A DNA stretch of 64,000 nt. It comes from Claviceps africana (lineage: Eukaryota > Ascomycota > Sordariomycetes > Hypocreales > Clavicipitaceae). The DNA is taken from positions 1 to 64,000 of the forward strand of contig SRPY01000058.1 in assembly GCA_018360145.1 (NCBI GenBank), written 5' to 3'. Positions 33,651 to 44,400 of the stretch are shown here, one piece after another (within the stretch, counting starts at the first letter, position 1; each line of letters starts with the position of its first letter). Below the pieces are notes generated by a model, which saw nothing but the letters and a program-made list of their open reading frames with translations, had not been told where the DNA came from and ran no database searches. The position numbers and the translations under genes are program-made.

Positions 33651-34610
33651 ATGCTGTCCAGTCTTGCTCCGGACCCTTGGACGGTCAGCACGTCGCTCCT
33701 GGCGTTTCTGGGGGCGTTCTGGGCGGTGGACGCGCTGATTCTCGCGCTGAAGCTGCGCAGGTCGGACGGCGTGAGGGCCCATGTGTTGGCAAGCAATCCC
33801 TTTCAAAGTCGGTCCCACCTTCCTTCCTTCCTTCCCCGTGTTCCCTTGTTTCGACGACGACAACCGCACCAGATTGTCTTGGCTTCGCCGCATCCCCTTC
33901 ACGACATGGTCCCATGCGCGACATGAAAATAGAAACTCACGCGCGCTCGCATCGCAGCCATATACCTGTTCCTTCAAACAACATACTACCAGGCAAACAA
34001 CGACCTCCTCTCCTACTTCAACGCCGCGCTCAGCAACAACAGGTCCACGTGCCTCCACGCCGTCGAAGTGTCCTTCCTGGGCCGCCGCATCATCATCACC
34101 CGCGACACGGAGCACATCAAGGCCGTCTTGGCGAGCAAGTTCACCCACTTTGGCAAGGGCCCGCAGTTCCACCAGATATGGGAGGCCTTTCTCGGCGACA
34201 GCATCTTCACAACCGACGGCAAGCAGTGGCAGGCGAGCCGCGCGTTGATCCGGCCCATGTTTGCCAGAGAGCGCGTTCGGGATCTCGACATTTTCAGTCG
34301 CTGGACCGACACGCTCCTGGGGCATATACCGGACCATGGAGCCACGGTGGACATGTGTGACTTGTTCTACCGCATGACGCTGGATGTCACGACGGATTTC
34401 TTGCTGGGCGCTAGTGTTGGCAGTTTGGATAAGTAGGTGTCGGATCCGATCCGTTGCCACCTCTTGGCTGCGCTTTGCTGCGATTCACCAATTAACTTTT
34501 TGTTTGTCTGGCGAGCACCGCAGTCCTCGAAGCGAGTTCAGCAGGGCTTTTACCGAAGTGCAACGCGCGCAGATGATATTGACGATTCTTTCGTGAGTTT
34601 GTGCTTTCTC

Positions 34611-34677
<67 letters not shown>

Positions 34678-35996
34678 CCTTTTTTCCCTTTTTCTCTTTC
34701 TTTCTTTTTCGGTCAGAAACCTTGACTCGATTCAACTGACGCTAGCGTAGCCCATTTTGGAACTTTATTCCCAAGCGAAAGTATCGAAACGGAATCAAGA
34801 AAATCGAAGAGTTTATGAATCCCTTCATCGCGGCGACTCTTGAGCTCAGCCCCGAGGAGCTGGAGACCTTGTCGAGATCCGACAAAGATTTCACCTTTCT
34901 TCATCAAATTGCTCTCATGTCCAAAGACCCCAAGGTTATCCGTGATCAAATTATGGCCGTGTTATTGGCCGGTCGTGACACCACCGCCTCGACTCTGTCG
35001 TGGACGCTCTACGAGTTATGTCGCTACCCCGAGATATGGGACAAGCTGCGCGCTCAGGTCCTTGATGTCGTTGGCCCCGTTCGGACGCCTACTTATGAGG
35101 ATCTCAAAAGCATGCGCTATCTCAATCACGCCATCAACGAGACGTTACGTTTGTATCCTTCTGTGCCGTATAACTGGAGAGCAGCCGGTATAGTAGTCTC
35201 CCCTCACCATGCACGGGACAATGATAGACCCACGGTCCTTTTATAAACCGAAAAAAAAATAACAACTGCTAACCATGGACAATATGGGTTCGAGTAGTCA
35301 CCGATACGACCTTGCCAGGACAGCCCGGCCAGCCCGACATTGCCGCGAACAACAAGGACATTGTTCTGTACAGCACGCTGGCCATGCAGCGTCGGCGGGA
35401 TCTCTATCCCCCTGTGTCGGAGAAGTTTGCCGACCCTGGTATTTACAGCCCTGATCGTTGGGATCATTGGACACCCAAGCCCTGGCAATATGTGCCTTTT
35501 AATGGGGGATCCAGGATATGTATAGTAAGTCGACGGCAAGGCCTTTTTTTTCCTCTTTCTGTATTTCTCTTTTCTTTTCCTCTTCTTTTCTTCTTTTCTC
35601 GCGCGGCACGCCAATCAACTCCTGCTAACTTGACCTAGGGTAATATCTCTGCGGCGAGGGTTGTTGCATCGGCATTTTACTAAAACTCGAATAGGACAGA
35701 ATTTTGCCTTGACGGAAATGGCCTTTGTATGTAAGCATACCCTTACCCGTCGCCTTTTTTTTTGAGAGAGAGAGAGAGGGAGAGAGTTGACGTCTTTCTT
35801 CTTTTCAGTGGTGCGTCTGTTGCAGAAATACCGCCGAATTGAGTACCGCGGTGATTGGCATGCTCAGTATCACAAGGCTGAAGTGGTGGGATGTCCAGGT
35901 CAAGGCGTACCGATGGCCTTTTTCAAGGCTGATGAGGAACTGGATGCGGAAAATGAGATTTTGCAACAACCGAGGGAGACGGGGCGAGGGGCATAG
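33651..35996 (+). CDS. Cytochrome P450, CYP52-like (possible CYP539)
   Basis: A haem-thiolate mono-oxygenase, ER-anchored, of the fungal alkane/fatty-acid hydroxylase type. Exons are 33651-33807, 33958-34432, 34524-34592, 34751-35187, 35298-35524, a single base 35639, 35695-35730 and 35809-35996, totalling 1590 nt and 529 aa. Seen: an N-terminal membrane anchor (SLLAFLGAFWAVDALILAL), I-helix AGRDTTAS, K-helix ETLR, PERF-like SPDRW, and the haem loop FNGGSRICIGQNFALTEMAF with its cysteine. The haem loop closes only if two introns (35525-35638 and 35640-35694) flank a 1-nt exon, G; one intron across the same interval shifts the frame. Intron 1 has a GTCGGT donor; intron 3 contains (CT)n and a 42-base T run. 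The exact family is from memory of related proteins and is tentative. No biosynthetic partners lie beside it. Confidence 0.9.
34636..34677. repeat. 42-bp poly(T) tract in P450 intron 3
   Basis: A (CT)n run followed by 42 T on the coding strand, inside the 158-bp intron 34593-34750. The branch and acceptor (CTGACGCTAGCGTAG) remain normal downstream. Confidence 0.9.
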
Positions 35997-37341
35997 AACA
36001 GTGCATGGCAAGAAATACCCAAAGTGTAAGGTAAGGGCACCAGTAGAGATGGGCAAGTGGATGAGCCGAGGAGTCCTGAGCGTTTTGGTTTTTCTTTTTC
36101 TTTTGGATTTGGATTTTGTTTTTTGTAAAAAAAAAAAAAAAAAAAAAGCCCCTTGATTGGTCGATTTCAATTGCGAGTGTTGTGATTGTTGTTGTAGTTT
36201 GAGTGACCTTGGGCTTTGATGAGATGGGCATGTGCGCGTATACGTTTAAGCTTGCTGCATTGTTGTTCCTCTTGATGATGCATTCCAGACGCAGCATGCG
36301 TACGCCGACCACGATTCGAGAGAGAGCGGCGTAGGCATGTTGGTTGGGATGGGCCATGATTTACCACTCCCGTGTGGCGTGGCGTGGCGTGGCGTGGCGC
36401 TGGGATTGCACGTGCAAGCGCCCACGAAGATAAGACATCCAAGATGGAGACGCCAGACAGGCTTGATTCCAAAACGTCAACATGGCAATTTTCGACACCA
36501 AAACCCGCTGTACCACAAGGGCTAGACACCACATGGCATGCATGTGCATTGTGCATTGCGCATTGTGCGTCTCCAGCCCCGACCGCGATGCACATTCCTG
36601 GCGCGGTCGCCGGGGCACACGTCACAATTTCATCTCCGGTCCTGTTTCCTTTGGCTCCTGCGCTGCTTTTCCATATCTCGTGGCCTCGGTGTCGAGACCT
36701 CGCCGGCGTCGTGTGTTCCGAGACCCGAACTTGGTCTGGTATTTCCCCGTCCTCTCGGCCTGACTTGCCCGGGCAGCAAGACGCGTACATCCGCCGTCCA
36801 TCGTGGCGTCGCTGCTGACAATGTCGCCCTCTCTGGAACGGGGGTTTCTGCGCAGTATGATTGTCTTGCACGTCTCCGCGGCTAGGACATTCCACGAGGT
36901 CGCCCCAATACTCATAGTCAAAATGCGTCTTGAATCAAGCTGAGCGACTCTCGCCTGCGATGCCCATTCCTCAACCGCAAGTCAACGCGGCTGTTTGGAG
37001 GGTCCGGGAATCGTGGGAAACGAAAGGGAAGCACATGCTGTCTATGCAGCATTTTTTCCGATATCAAGTCTGTGAGCTCGCGCTCGACCATGGCCAGTTC
37101 GATCGATATAAAGGCCACATGGACATGCACAAACTTGATCCCGTTTCTTCAGCATCGAGCCATCCAGCCATCCAGCCATCAAGCCATCCAGCCATCCAGC
37201 CATCCAGCCATCAAGCCATCAAGCCATCAAGCCATCAAGCCATCAAGCCATCTAGCCATCCAGCCATCAAGCCATCAAGGCCTCCTACCTTCTTCTCTCG
37301 ATAAATACGCACGCACGCACGCACGCACACAAACCGCCAGT
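35997..37341. promoter_or_regulatory. P450 3' flank and secreted-protein promoter
   Basis: 1345 bp without a supportable gene. It contains a 21-base A run (36127-36147), five tandem GTGGC units near 36375-36398, and repeated CATTGTGCATTGCGC units near 36547-36568. An 8-bp minisatellite, a TATA-like ATATAAAG near 37107 and a second GATAAATA near 37300 (about 40 bp before the next ATG) follow. Confidence 0.45.
37160..37279. repeat. 8-bp minisatellite CCATCMAG x15
   Basis: Exactly fifteen contiguous 8-bp units (CCATCCAG or CCATCAAG, one CCATCTAG) just upstream of the secreted-protein gene. An open frame runs through it into the gene, but the signal peptide places the true start at 37342. Confidence 0.92.
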
Positions 37342-37983
37342 ATGAAGTCCGCGTTTGCCGCCGTCTTGCTCTCCATCTTTGGCGGCGCCGTTTTGGCCGC
37401 TCCTCCTGGCTACACGGGAGGCGGCGTGGACGTTGGCAAGCCCGCCTACAGCGACGACAAATGCCAGACAAAGCACGTTAAGCCCGATCATGATGGCGGG
37501 GTGATTCCCGGTGTCGACCTCGAACAGATACTCGGGAAACTCCTCAAGCGTGACGACGTACGAAACCACGCCGGCTACGCCCCCGAGACTGACAAGACCA
37601 AGATTACTGCGTCTAGTCCGCGCCCCACCGATCCCACTGACTGTGTCGAGACTGCCAAAGCCAACAAGCCTGCCAAGACCAGGGTCGTCCGGCACGCTCA
37701 GGACATGCATGTTCAGAGGCGCTTCGACATTCACAGTCCCAACACAACAACCTCGGAGAAGAACGGGACCCTCGCAGACGACGCCGGCAGCGGTTCGGGA
37801 CTCGGTTTCCTCGACACGTTTAGCAAGGCGATCGGGGCTGTGGGTACTACTCTGACGAATGCCCTCGCGGGTGGGGGCAAGAAGGGAGAAAAGGCCGCCC
37901 ATGCAGGAGGCGTCCCTGCAAAGGGTGTCCCTACAAAGGGCGACCCTACAAAGGGCATCTCCAAGATTCTTGGTTTGCTGTAG
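37342..37983 (+). CDS. Small secreted protein, unknown function
   Basis: A single exon of 213 aa with no family I recognise. The first 19 residues (MKSAFAAVLLSIFGGAVLA) form a clear signal peptide cleaved before APPG. Dibasic Kex2-type sites occur at LLKR/DD near residue 74 and VQRR/FD near 132. Only two cysteines remain in the mature part. The C-terminal third has an amphipathic stretch (GLGFLDTFSKAIGAVG), then a degenerate repeat of about five residues (AKGVP, TKGDP, TKGIS) and a hydrophobic end ILGLL. An upstream in-frame open stretch through the minisatellite is not used because it would bury the signal peptide. It may be a processed peptide precursor or effector-like protein; this is inference. 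It is convergent with the KDEL-tailed gene. Confidence 0.7.
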   Translation: MKSAFAAVLLSIFGGAVLAAPPGYTGGGVDVGKPAYSDDKCQTKHVKPDHDGGVIPGVDLEQILGKLLKRDDVRNHAGYAPETDKTKITASSPRPTDPTDCVETAKANKPAKTRVVRHAQDMHVQRRFDIHSPNTTTSEKNGTLADDAGSGSGLGFLDTFSKAIGAVGTTLTNALAGGGKKGEKAAHAGGVPAKGVPTKGDPTKGISKILGLL

Positions 37984-38505
37984 AGTGAGAGTGTCGAAGT
38001 CGAAGGTTTTACTGACTGATACGTCCTCTGCCGTTGAGTTGGGCCGTCAGAAGTCTGAGCTCTACTTGGTCCTCGCCGTTAGTACATACACATAGATATA
38101 TACATGCATACATACAAATGTATTTCAGGTTGAAGCAAATGATGAATTTCTCACGGGGGACTGGTTCATGATGTCTCATGTGATTCTAATGGCCAACTGT
38201 GCTTCATTCCAGGTCATTCCAGCTCGACGGCCAAGGACCTGTCATGGTATTAACTTGCAGTAGTAAAAGGTTGAAGCTATATAAGATACGTGATGAGGTC
38301 ATTTCATAAAATAATCCAAGTGATGAACTAAACGCTGCACCGACAGCCATCCCTGTTGGTGGCACGTGGGACATGATTCGCCGTCATGGAACATGCAGGA
38401 GGGAGAGTCGACGACCCGAAGACGGTGGCCAGCGCGCAAGACCAGAGTCGACCAGAGACTCTCCCGAGGTCGCACGCGGGCATGTCTGGTGTTGCGTCGT
38501 TGGGT
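37984..38505. other. Convergent 3' region of two secreted-protein genes
   Basis: 522 bp with ATACATA runs at 38085-38120 and no supportable gene. Confidence 0.35.
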
Positions 38506-39129
38506 TTAGAGTTCGTCCTTGAGTTGCTGAACGTGCCAATTGACAGCACCAGCGCCGGAGGGGATGTCCACTCCGGTCATGGTGGATCCAGGCGGTAGTA
38601 TCTTCGAGCAAATTTCCATGGACCTGCCGACGGCATAGGCTGTGACCCTGACAGCATACGGAAATGGGTTGAAGATGGTCATTGCGGAGGGAGACCAATC
38701 CTTGGTGACCCTGTTCCTTGCGTCTATTGTGATCTTCTTCACAAAGCTGAACACAACACCAATGCCGAGGATCGTGGCAGTTGCAATCTTGTTTTGGATT
38801 TCATTGGGGGTTGCGGGGTTGGGAATGTGGTAGCCATTTAAATCCGCCCGTTTCGCGAGGCCGTGCTCCTCGTCACGCTTTGAGATTCTACATGGGCCAT
38901 GGGGCATTAGCGAGCGATTCGGCTACTCACCGACCATCGGCCACGTGTCGTGTTTTGGCAGGCCTGCCGGGGACAAGACTTACTCGGCATCCGGAACAGG
39001 AGCATTGTCCAAGTCATAGTACGAGCCGGCGGAGCCGGCGGCCTCCACGTTGGCGCTGCCACGATGGGCCGGCTCGAGGGCGAGGGCGACAACGCCACAG
39101 GCGAAAGCGACGACGTTGAGCAGTCTCAT
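38506..39129 (-). CDS. Small secretory protein with C-terminal KDEL
   Basis: Two exons, 39129-38984 and 38887-38506, flank a 96-bp intron (GTAAGT...TAG), giving 528 nt and 175 aa. I recognise no family. The N-terminus MRLLNVVAFACGVVALALE is a signal peptide. Two Lys-Arg sites (ISKR/DEEHGLAKR/ADLNG) near residues 53 and 62 suggest a Kex2-type pro-region. The predicted mature part has a hydrophobic stretch (ATILGIGVVFSFV), then NPFPYAVRVTAYAVG and ILPPGSTMTGVDIPSG. The last residues are QQLKDEL followed by TAA, a textbook ER-retrieval signal. A Golgi-processed pro-region and an ER-retrieval tail on one protein is an odd pairing. It lies about 800 bp from the AT-rich boundary. Residency in the ER or a role after secretion cannot be decided from sequence. 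Confidence 0.7.
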
Positions 39130-39415
39130 GTTTCGGGAGAGGACCGGCAGGCAAGAAAGGCTGCGGTCGGTGGTGGGCAAAAAGACGGTAGGGGGGCGAA
39201 AAAGAAAGCCTGTTGACCAGAACGGACGGCCGAGGGGGCAACTGCGATGAGCACGGGGAGTTGGGCAGAACGGATGGGCAAGGGGAGAGCGTCGTGGATG
39301 CGAGCATGGGGCTTTGCGGATTTATAGCCCATCGGACGGGGGCCGCTTGAAGAATATTTCGCGGCCCGGCATTGTCGGCAAGTTGCCACACGAGACGAGG
39401 GAATCGCGGCCTTGT

Positions 39416-39483
<68 letters not shown>

Positions 39484-39943
39484 CAATTGTTATTATTTAT
39501 TTATTCTTCCTCCCACATGACCCAGAGGGTGGTCGACGAGAACCCCCAAAGGATGATGGACCGTGCCCTGGCAGGGAGGATACAGGCAAAACTCCTTTGA
39601 GCCGGTGCCTAAAGGGCGCGGCTCAGTTGTGCTCGCGTCAGGATGGTCTGCTTGAGGGCGACGCAATCTCCAAGAGCGGCCCGGCGGCATCATGGCAGCC
39701 ATAAGTCCCTCTTGCCGACGTCGGATGAATGGATGGATGGAGGGATGAGTGGATGGGGGCCCTGTATCGTGCCATGATGTTCGAGCCAAGGGACCATCCA
39801 TGGGAAGAGGATAGGGAGTTGTACGGACACACGTGGTGTTGAAGAGAGAATAACCCCTGCTAAGATGGCACATGGGGTGGATTGTCCGTTTAGCCACATG
39901 TGTTAATTCCTGTTGGTAAAATACTCTTGATCTAAGAAGAATG
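39130..39943. promoter_or_regulatory. Promoter of KDEL gene and isochore-edge spacer
   Basis: 814 bp of normal base composition between the last gene and the AT-rich block. It holds a TATA-like TTTATAG (GATTTATAG at 39318-39326; CTATAAAT on the coding strand), a 67-bp T tract and GGATGGATGGAGGGATG-type repeats near 39729-39745. No gene is supported. Confidence 0.4.
39417..39483. repeat. 67-bp poly(T) tract
   Basis: An uninterrupted run of 67 T about 290 bp upstream of the KDEL-tailed gene (A on its coding strand), the same relation as the tract near SET1. Confidence 0.9.
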
Positions 39944-40391
39944 TACAGTACACCCCTGGAATGATTTTACACATTTATATCACAGGGGGGATTAAGCTAA
40001 TTAAGCGTCTCTTTAAAAATCGCAATAATATATTACTTTAATTAAAAGAATATTAAGTTAAGTGTATTTTTAATATAAAAATATATATACTATAGACATT
40101 AATTAATACCTTAAATATTCTCTATATACTGCCTTAATTACTATATAAGCTAATAGGTTATATAATATTACACTAAAATATATATTATAAAATATAATAT
40201 TTATATATAAATCTCTATATCATTAATACTTTAATAATTATATTTTTTGTTTTTTTTTAGTTTTTTATATATATTATACACGCAGACCCCCCTGCACCTA
40301 TTAGCACTAATAAGAGGGGACTCGCCAGCTGGAAAATGTGGAGAACTGTGGGGCTTGTATCTGTGTAAAATTATTTAAGGGGTGCATTGTA
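39944..40391. mobile_element. Mariner/pogo-type MITE, copy 2, AT-mutated
   Basis: A 448-bp element bounded by TA. Left end CAGTACACCCCTGGAATGAT; right end reading inward CAATGCACCCCTTAAATAAT; both continue with TTTTACAC. It shares termini and inner motifs (CACAGGGGGGATTAAG, AAGAGGGGACTCG) with the copy at 32331-32599, but its centre (39990-40280) is strongly A/T/TpA-biased as after RIP. It sits exactly at the junction between gene-rich and AT-rich DNA. Confidence 0.75.
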
Positions 40392-40640
40392 CAAAAGGAC
40401 TCGCGTTTTAGCCTATTCACTCTCTTCCCCTTCGTCCCCCCCCAATCCCGTGCATGTAGATGCAGGCAGGGGACGCGGACCGCTGCCCCTGGCCGACTCT
40501 TGTCATGAGCTGTTCGGGGCGATTGCTGGCAATTTCCACGATTTCTGAAAGAGCCGGCGGCACAAGCACGAAACGGGGAGTATTGCTAGCTGTGCGACCA
40601 GGAAATTCTAGCTATGCAACCCCCCTACTTTATTAATTAG
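40392..40640. other. GC-normal island after the MITE
   Basis: About 250 bp of ordinary base composition (for example CGCGGACCGCTGCCCCTGG) between the MITE and the long AT block. No ORF or repeat partner is seen. It is probably unique host sequence not hit by RIP. Confidence 0.5.
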
Positions 40641-41318
40641 TTTTAAGTTAAGTGTTTTCTTCCTAATACTGCTTTACTATTATATATTATAGTATATAAA
40701 ACCCTTAAAAACTTAAAAATAATTAATTAAAGTATATTAAAGTATATTAAAGTATAAGAAATATATTTTATTAATTATAGTAATTAAAGCTAATTTATTT
40801 AAAAATGTAGTTTTTAATGTTTTCTTTAAAAGTAAATACTTGAACTTAAATTAATTAATTATTTAGCTATTAGAGGCTTTATTATTATAATTAAATTTCT
40901 ATTAATTATATTACTAAAATAACTATTTTAATATTAAAAAATAGTAGGCTTTTAATTATTAAATAACTTTCTATTTTATTTATAATACTATAATAACTTT
41001 AATTTAAATAATAAGCTATATTCTTTTAAACTTACTATATTATAAAGTTTATTTTAAAATATAAAAAGGGTTATTAAATACTTAAATTATAATACTAAAG
41101 GCCTTAAGCTTAGCTAAGCTATAGTTACTATAATAATAAAGGCCTTTATAATTATATTATTTATAATAAAAATATTTATAAAATCTATAATAGCTATAAT
41201 AATTAAATACCTTAAGTTTAAAGTATTTATAATTATAATAGCTATAAAGGTTATAAAAGTTATATTAATATAATTTTCTTATTTTTTCTTATTTTAATTC
41301 TATTAATAATTTATTAGG

Positions 41319-41491
41319 TGTCAATAAGGTGGCTAGGCAAAGGCAATATAGAGACTGGTATATTAACTAAAGCTTGCTTTTTCTAAGTCTTTTCCCCTTA
41401 TATACACACCACTTAGGGTTTATATACTAAGTATATAACTAAGTACTAGTAATAAAAAGTCGCTATAGGCTAGTTTTATAAGCTCCTTATA
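41319..41491 (-). repeat. LTR of outer element (3' LTR by orientation)
   Basis: A 173-bp repeat beginning TGTCAATAAGGTGGCTAGGC and ending AGCTCCTTATA. It is matched base for base in length by 55419-55591. Differences are mostly transitions. Confidence 0.8.
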
Positions 41492-44400
41492 ATTGCCCCC
41501 CTCTTTATATTAATATCCTAATAGCTTTTACTTTAATTATTACTTACTTTATAACTTAGTAGTAATAAGCTCTTATTATATTATTAAATAATAATGCTAT
41601 TTATATATATAGTAAGGTATAATTACCCTGCTTTTTTAAGAGTAGGTTATTTACTATTCTTTACTCTTTTTATTATTTCTATAATAACTTAAATAATTAT
41701 TATCTAAGGTTATACTATTAATAAATATAAATAATATATATATTAAATTACCTATAGGTAGGTTATAACTTTATAAACGCTACCCTCTTAGCTATTTCTT
41801 ACTTTTATAATATTACTGTTTCTATATTTTATTTTTTATTCTTTTTTTTTCTTCTTTTAAATTATATATTTCTATCTCTTTACTAACTTTTCTTTATTAT
41901 AAAGCTTATAGTTATTAAGCTTTTTTATTATACTTATATATATTATATATATATAAGTTATAATAAATATAAAGTTAATTTACCCTCTAAGCCTACCTTT
42001 ATAGTAATTTACTATATATATCTATATAAACTATTTTAAGGCAGGAAGTATAAAGTATTATATTATTATATATAATATAATAAATGTAATAACTTATACT
42101 TTAAAGTGTATTTTTTTATTTTAAATTCTTTAGGTTTTTACTAATAATTCCCTAAGTACTTACTATAATATAGAGGTCTTAAAATAACCTTTTATTTATT
42201 TATAGGTAGCTTAAAATATTTATAAATACTAAGTAAGATAAGCTTATAATAATTATAAATAATAATAGTAATAAAGCTAATAATTTTTTTATTTTTAAAA
42301 AGGATATATAGAAGTCTCTTACCTATCTTTTACTTATATTTTTATATAGTTTTAACTATATTAAGTAGGCTTATTAATTTATTTATAGCTTTATTAAAGC
42401 TAAGAAAAGTATTTATATATAGTAAAACGCTTTCCTTTTTCTTAGTTTTTATTAATAATTTATAGCCTATATATATTACCTTTAAGTAATTTATTTTAAA
42501 CTATTAATTAGTTTAAATTATATAATGCCTAGCTTTTTAGTTAAAATTTATAAGTCTTTCTATTTCTTTTTACTAATATATTGCTAACTTTACTAATTAA
42601 ATTATAAAGCTAAGTTTAATAATTAAAAGTATTATTTACTACTTTACCTTTACTTTAAAAAGGCTAAATATACTATATAGATAGTAATAATTTATTAGGT
42701 TTTCTTTTATATTAAAAAGGCGCTTAAAGTAAATAGTTAAGGTTTAATTTAAATACTTAAAGAAAAAATAATAAGTTATTATACCTTTTAAAATATACTA
42801 GAATTATTCTCTATTAATCTCCCCTCTATTTAAATAGTAGTTTAACTATATATTACTTATTTTACTATTTTAGTTTTTTTTTTTTAATAAATATAGAAAT
42901 TCTATTTTTCTTTTTATATTTTAGCTAGTCTTTACTATTTTATAGCTATATCTTTAGCTTTATTTTAGTTTTTCTATAATATATTATAATAAATATAGAT
43001 ATATTAATATTTTCTTTTACTATTTATTAATTATATTTACTAAGCTATCCTTTTTATTTTATAAAGTAATAAATATCCCTTTATATAGTTTTTTTATTAT
43101 AAATTTCTTTTACTTTATATTCTTTATTTTCTTCTTTTAAATTTAAAATTATTAATTTCTCTTTATAATTACACTGCCCTTTCTATAATTCTAAAAGGCT
43201 AATATAGAATATATTATAAAGTTATTTATATTTCTTTAATAGTTCTAAATAATATACCTACTTTTTTATTATATTTAAAATTTAAAATAGTTTTAAATAC
43301 TTAAGGTTTAGCTTTTTCTTTATATTTTTAGTTTTACTATTCTTTATAAATAATAAAACTATTTCTTCTTTAATAAAGGTTTTTTTTAGTATTCTTTATT
43401 ATAGTATTTTATTTATACTTTTATTACTTTTTTTTATACTTTTATTAATTCTTTTTAAATTTTATATAGTTTTTATACTTTTACTTTTACTTTTAGTACC
43501 TTTTCTTTTAAATTATTATCTTTAATAACTAAATAAAACTTAAGGTAGTAACTAAAAAGTATATAGTTTAGTGTATATTTTATTATATAATTAACTATAT
43601 TATTATAAATAAACTATATTTATAGTAGAAGTGTAGGCTAAATTAGCTAGTATTTCTTTATAAAGTATTATAAGTAATATTTAAAAACCTAATTAGTTTA
43701 TTTTATTTACTTATTAGTTTATAGATAAAACATTATAAATAGTCTTCTCTTTATCTTTAAATAGTAATAAAGATTACTTTAAAATATATTAATAAATACT
43801 AACTCTTTATTAAATATTACCCCTTTTATAGCGCTAAATTAAAGCTTTATTTTTTTATAATATATCTTAGCTAATTCTACTATATTAAGTGTAGTTATAA
43901 CTAATAAAAACACTATATATTTAGTATATTAATCTATAATTATTAGTATTATATCTATTTATTTATTATTATTATATACCTTTAGTAGCTTAGTAATAAA
44001 GTTTATAAAGACTTTAACCTAAGGTTACTAAAGGGTTAATAGAGATTTTAGCTATTTATATAGTTAATATTATTAAGCTATAACTCTTTAGTATATTTTA
44101 TAGCTTAAAATATATTTTAACACTATTTATTTTATTATTAGCTAATAAAAGACTTAATATAGAAGCTTAATAGTTTTATTTATTTTAAAATAATTAGCTA
44201 AGGGATTATTATAGTATAGTTATAAAAGCTTTTACTATAAAATAAACTTTTAAAAAATAACTACTTAGTCTTTATATAGTAAAAGGCTATTTATATTATA
44301 TTACTATATTCTTACCTTTCCCTTTAAATTTATTTTAATTATATCTTTAGTAATTTCTTTAAAGTTTAAGTCCTACTTTTAAGCTTTTTATAGTACTTTT

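Noticed and set aside
37160..37279. CRISPR-like array
   Set aside because: Contiguous 8-bp units without spacers in a eukaryotic genome: a minisatellite.
37072..37341. N-terminal extension of the secreted protein through the minisatellite
   Set aside because: It would place the signal peptide internally; TATA-like elements lie downstream of or near that ATG, and the repeat unit of 8 bp is not codon-periodic.
33651..39129. Secondary-metabolite gene cluster around the P450
   Set aside because: No polyketide synthase, peptide synthetase, terpene cyclase, transporter or regulator is present; the P450 stands alone.
1..39900. tRNA or 5S rRNA genes
   Set aside because: I looked for A/B-box patterns in the spacers and found none convincing; a covariance-model scan (tRNAscan-SE, Infernal) would be decisive.
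41401..41410. TTAGGG-type match as telomeric repeat
   Set aside because: A single CTTAGGG inside the 173-bp LTR, not a tandem array.
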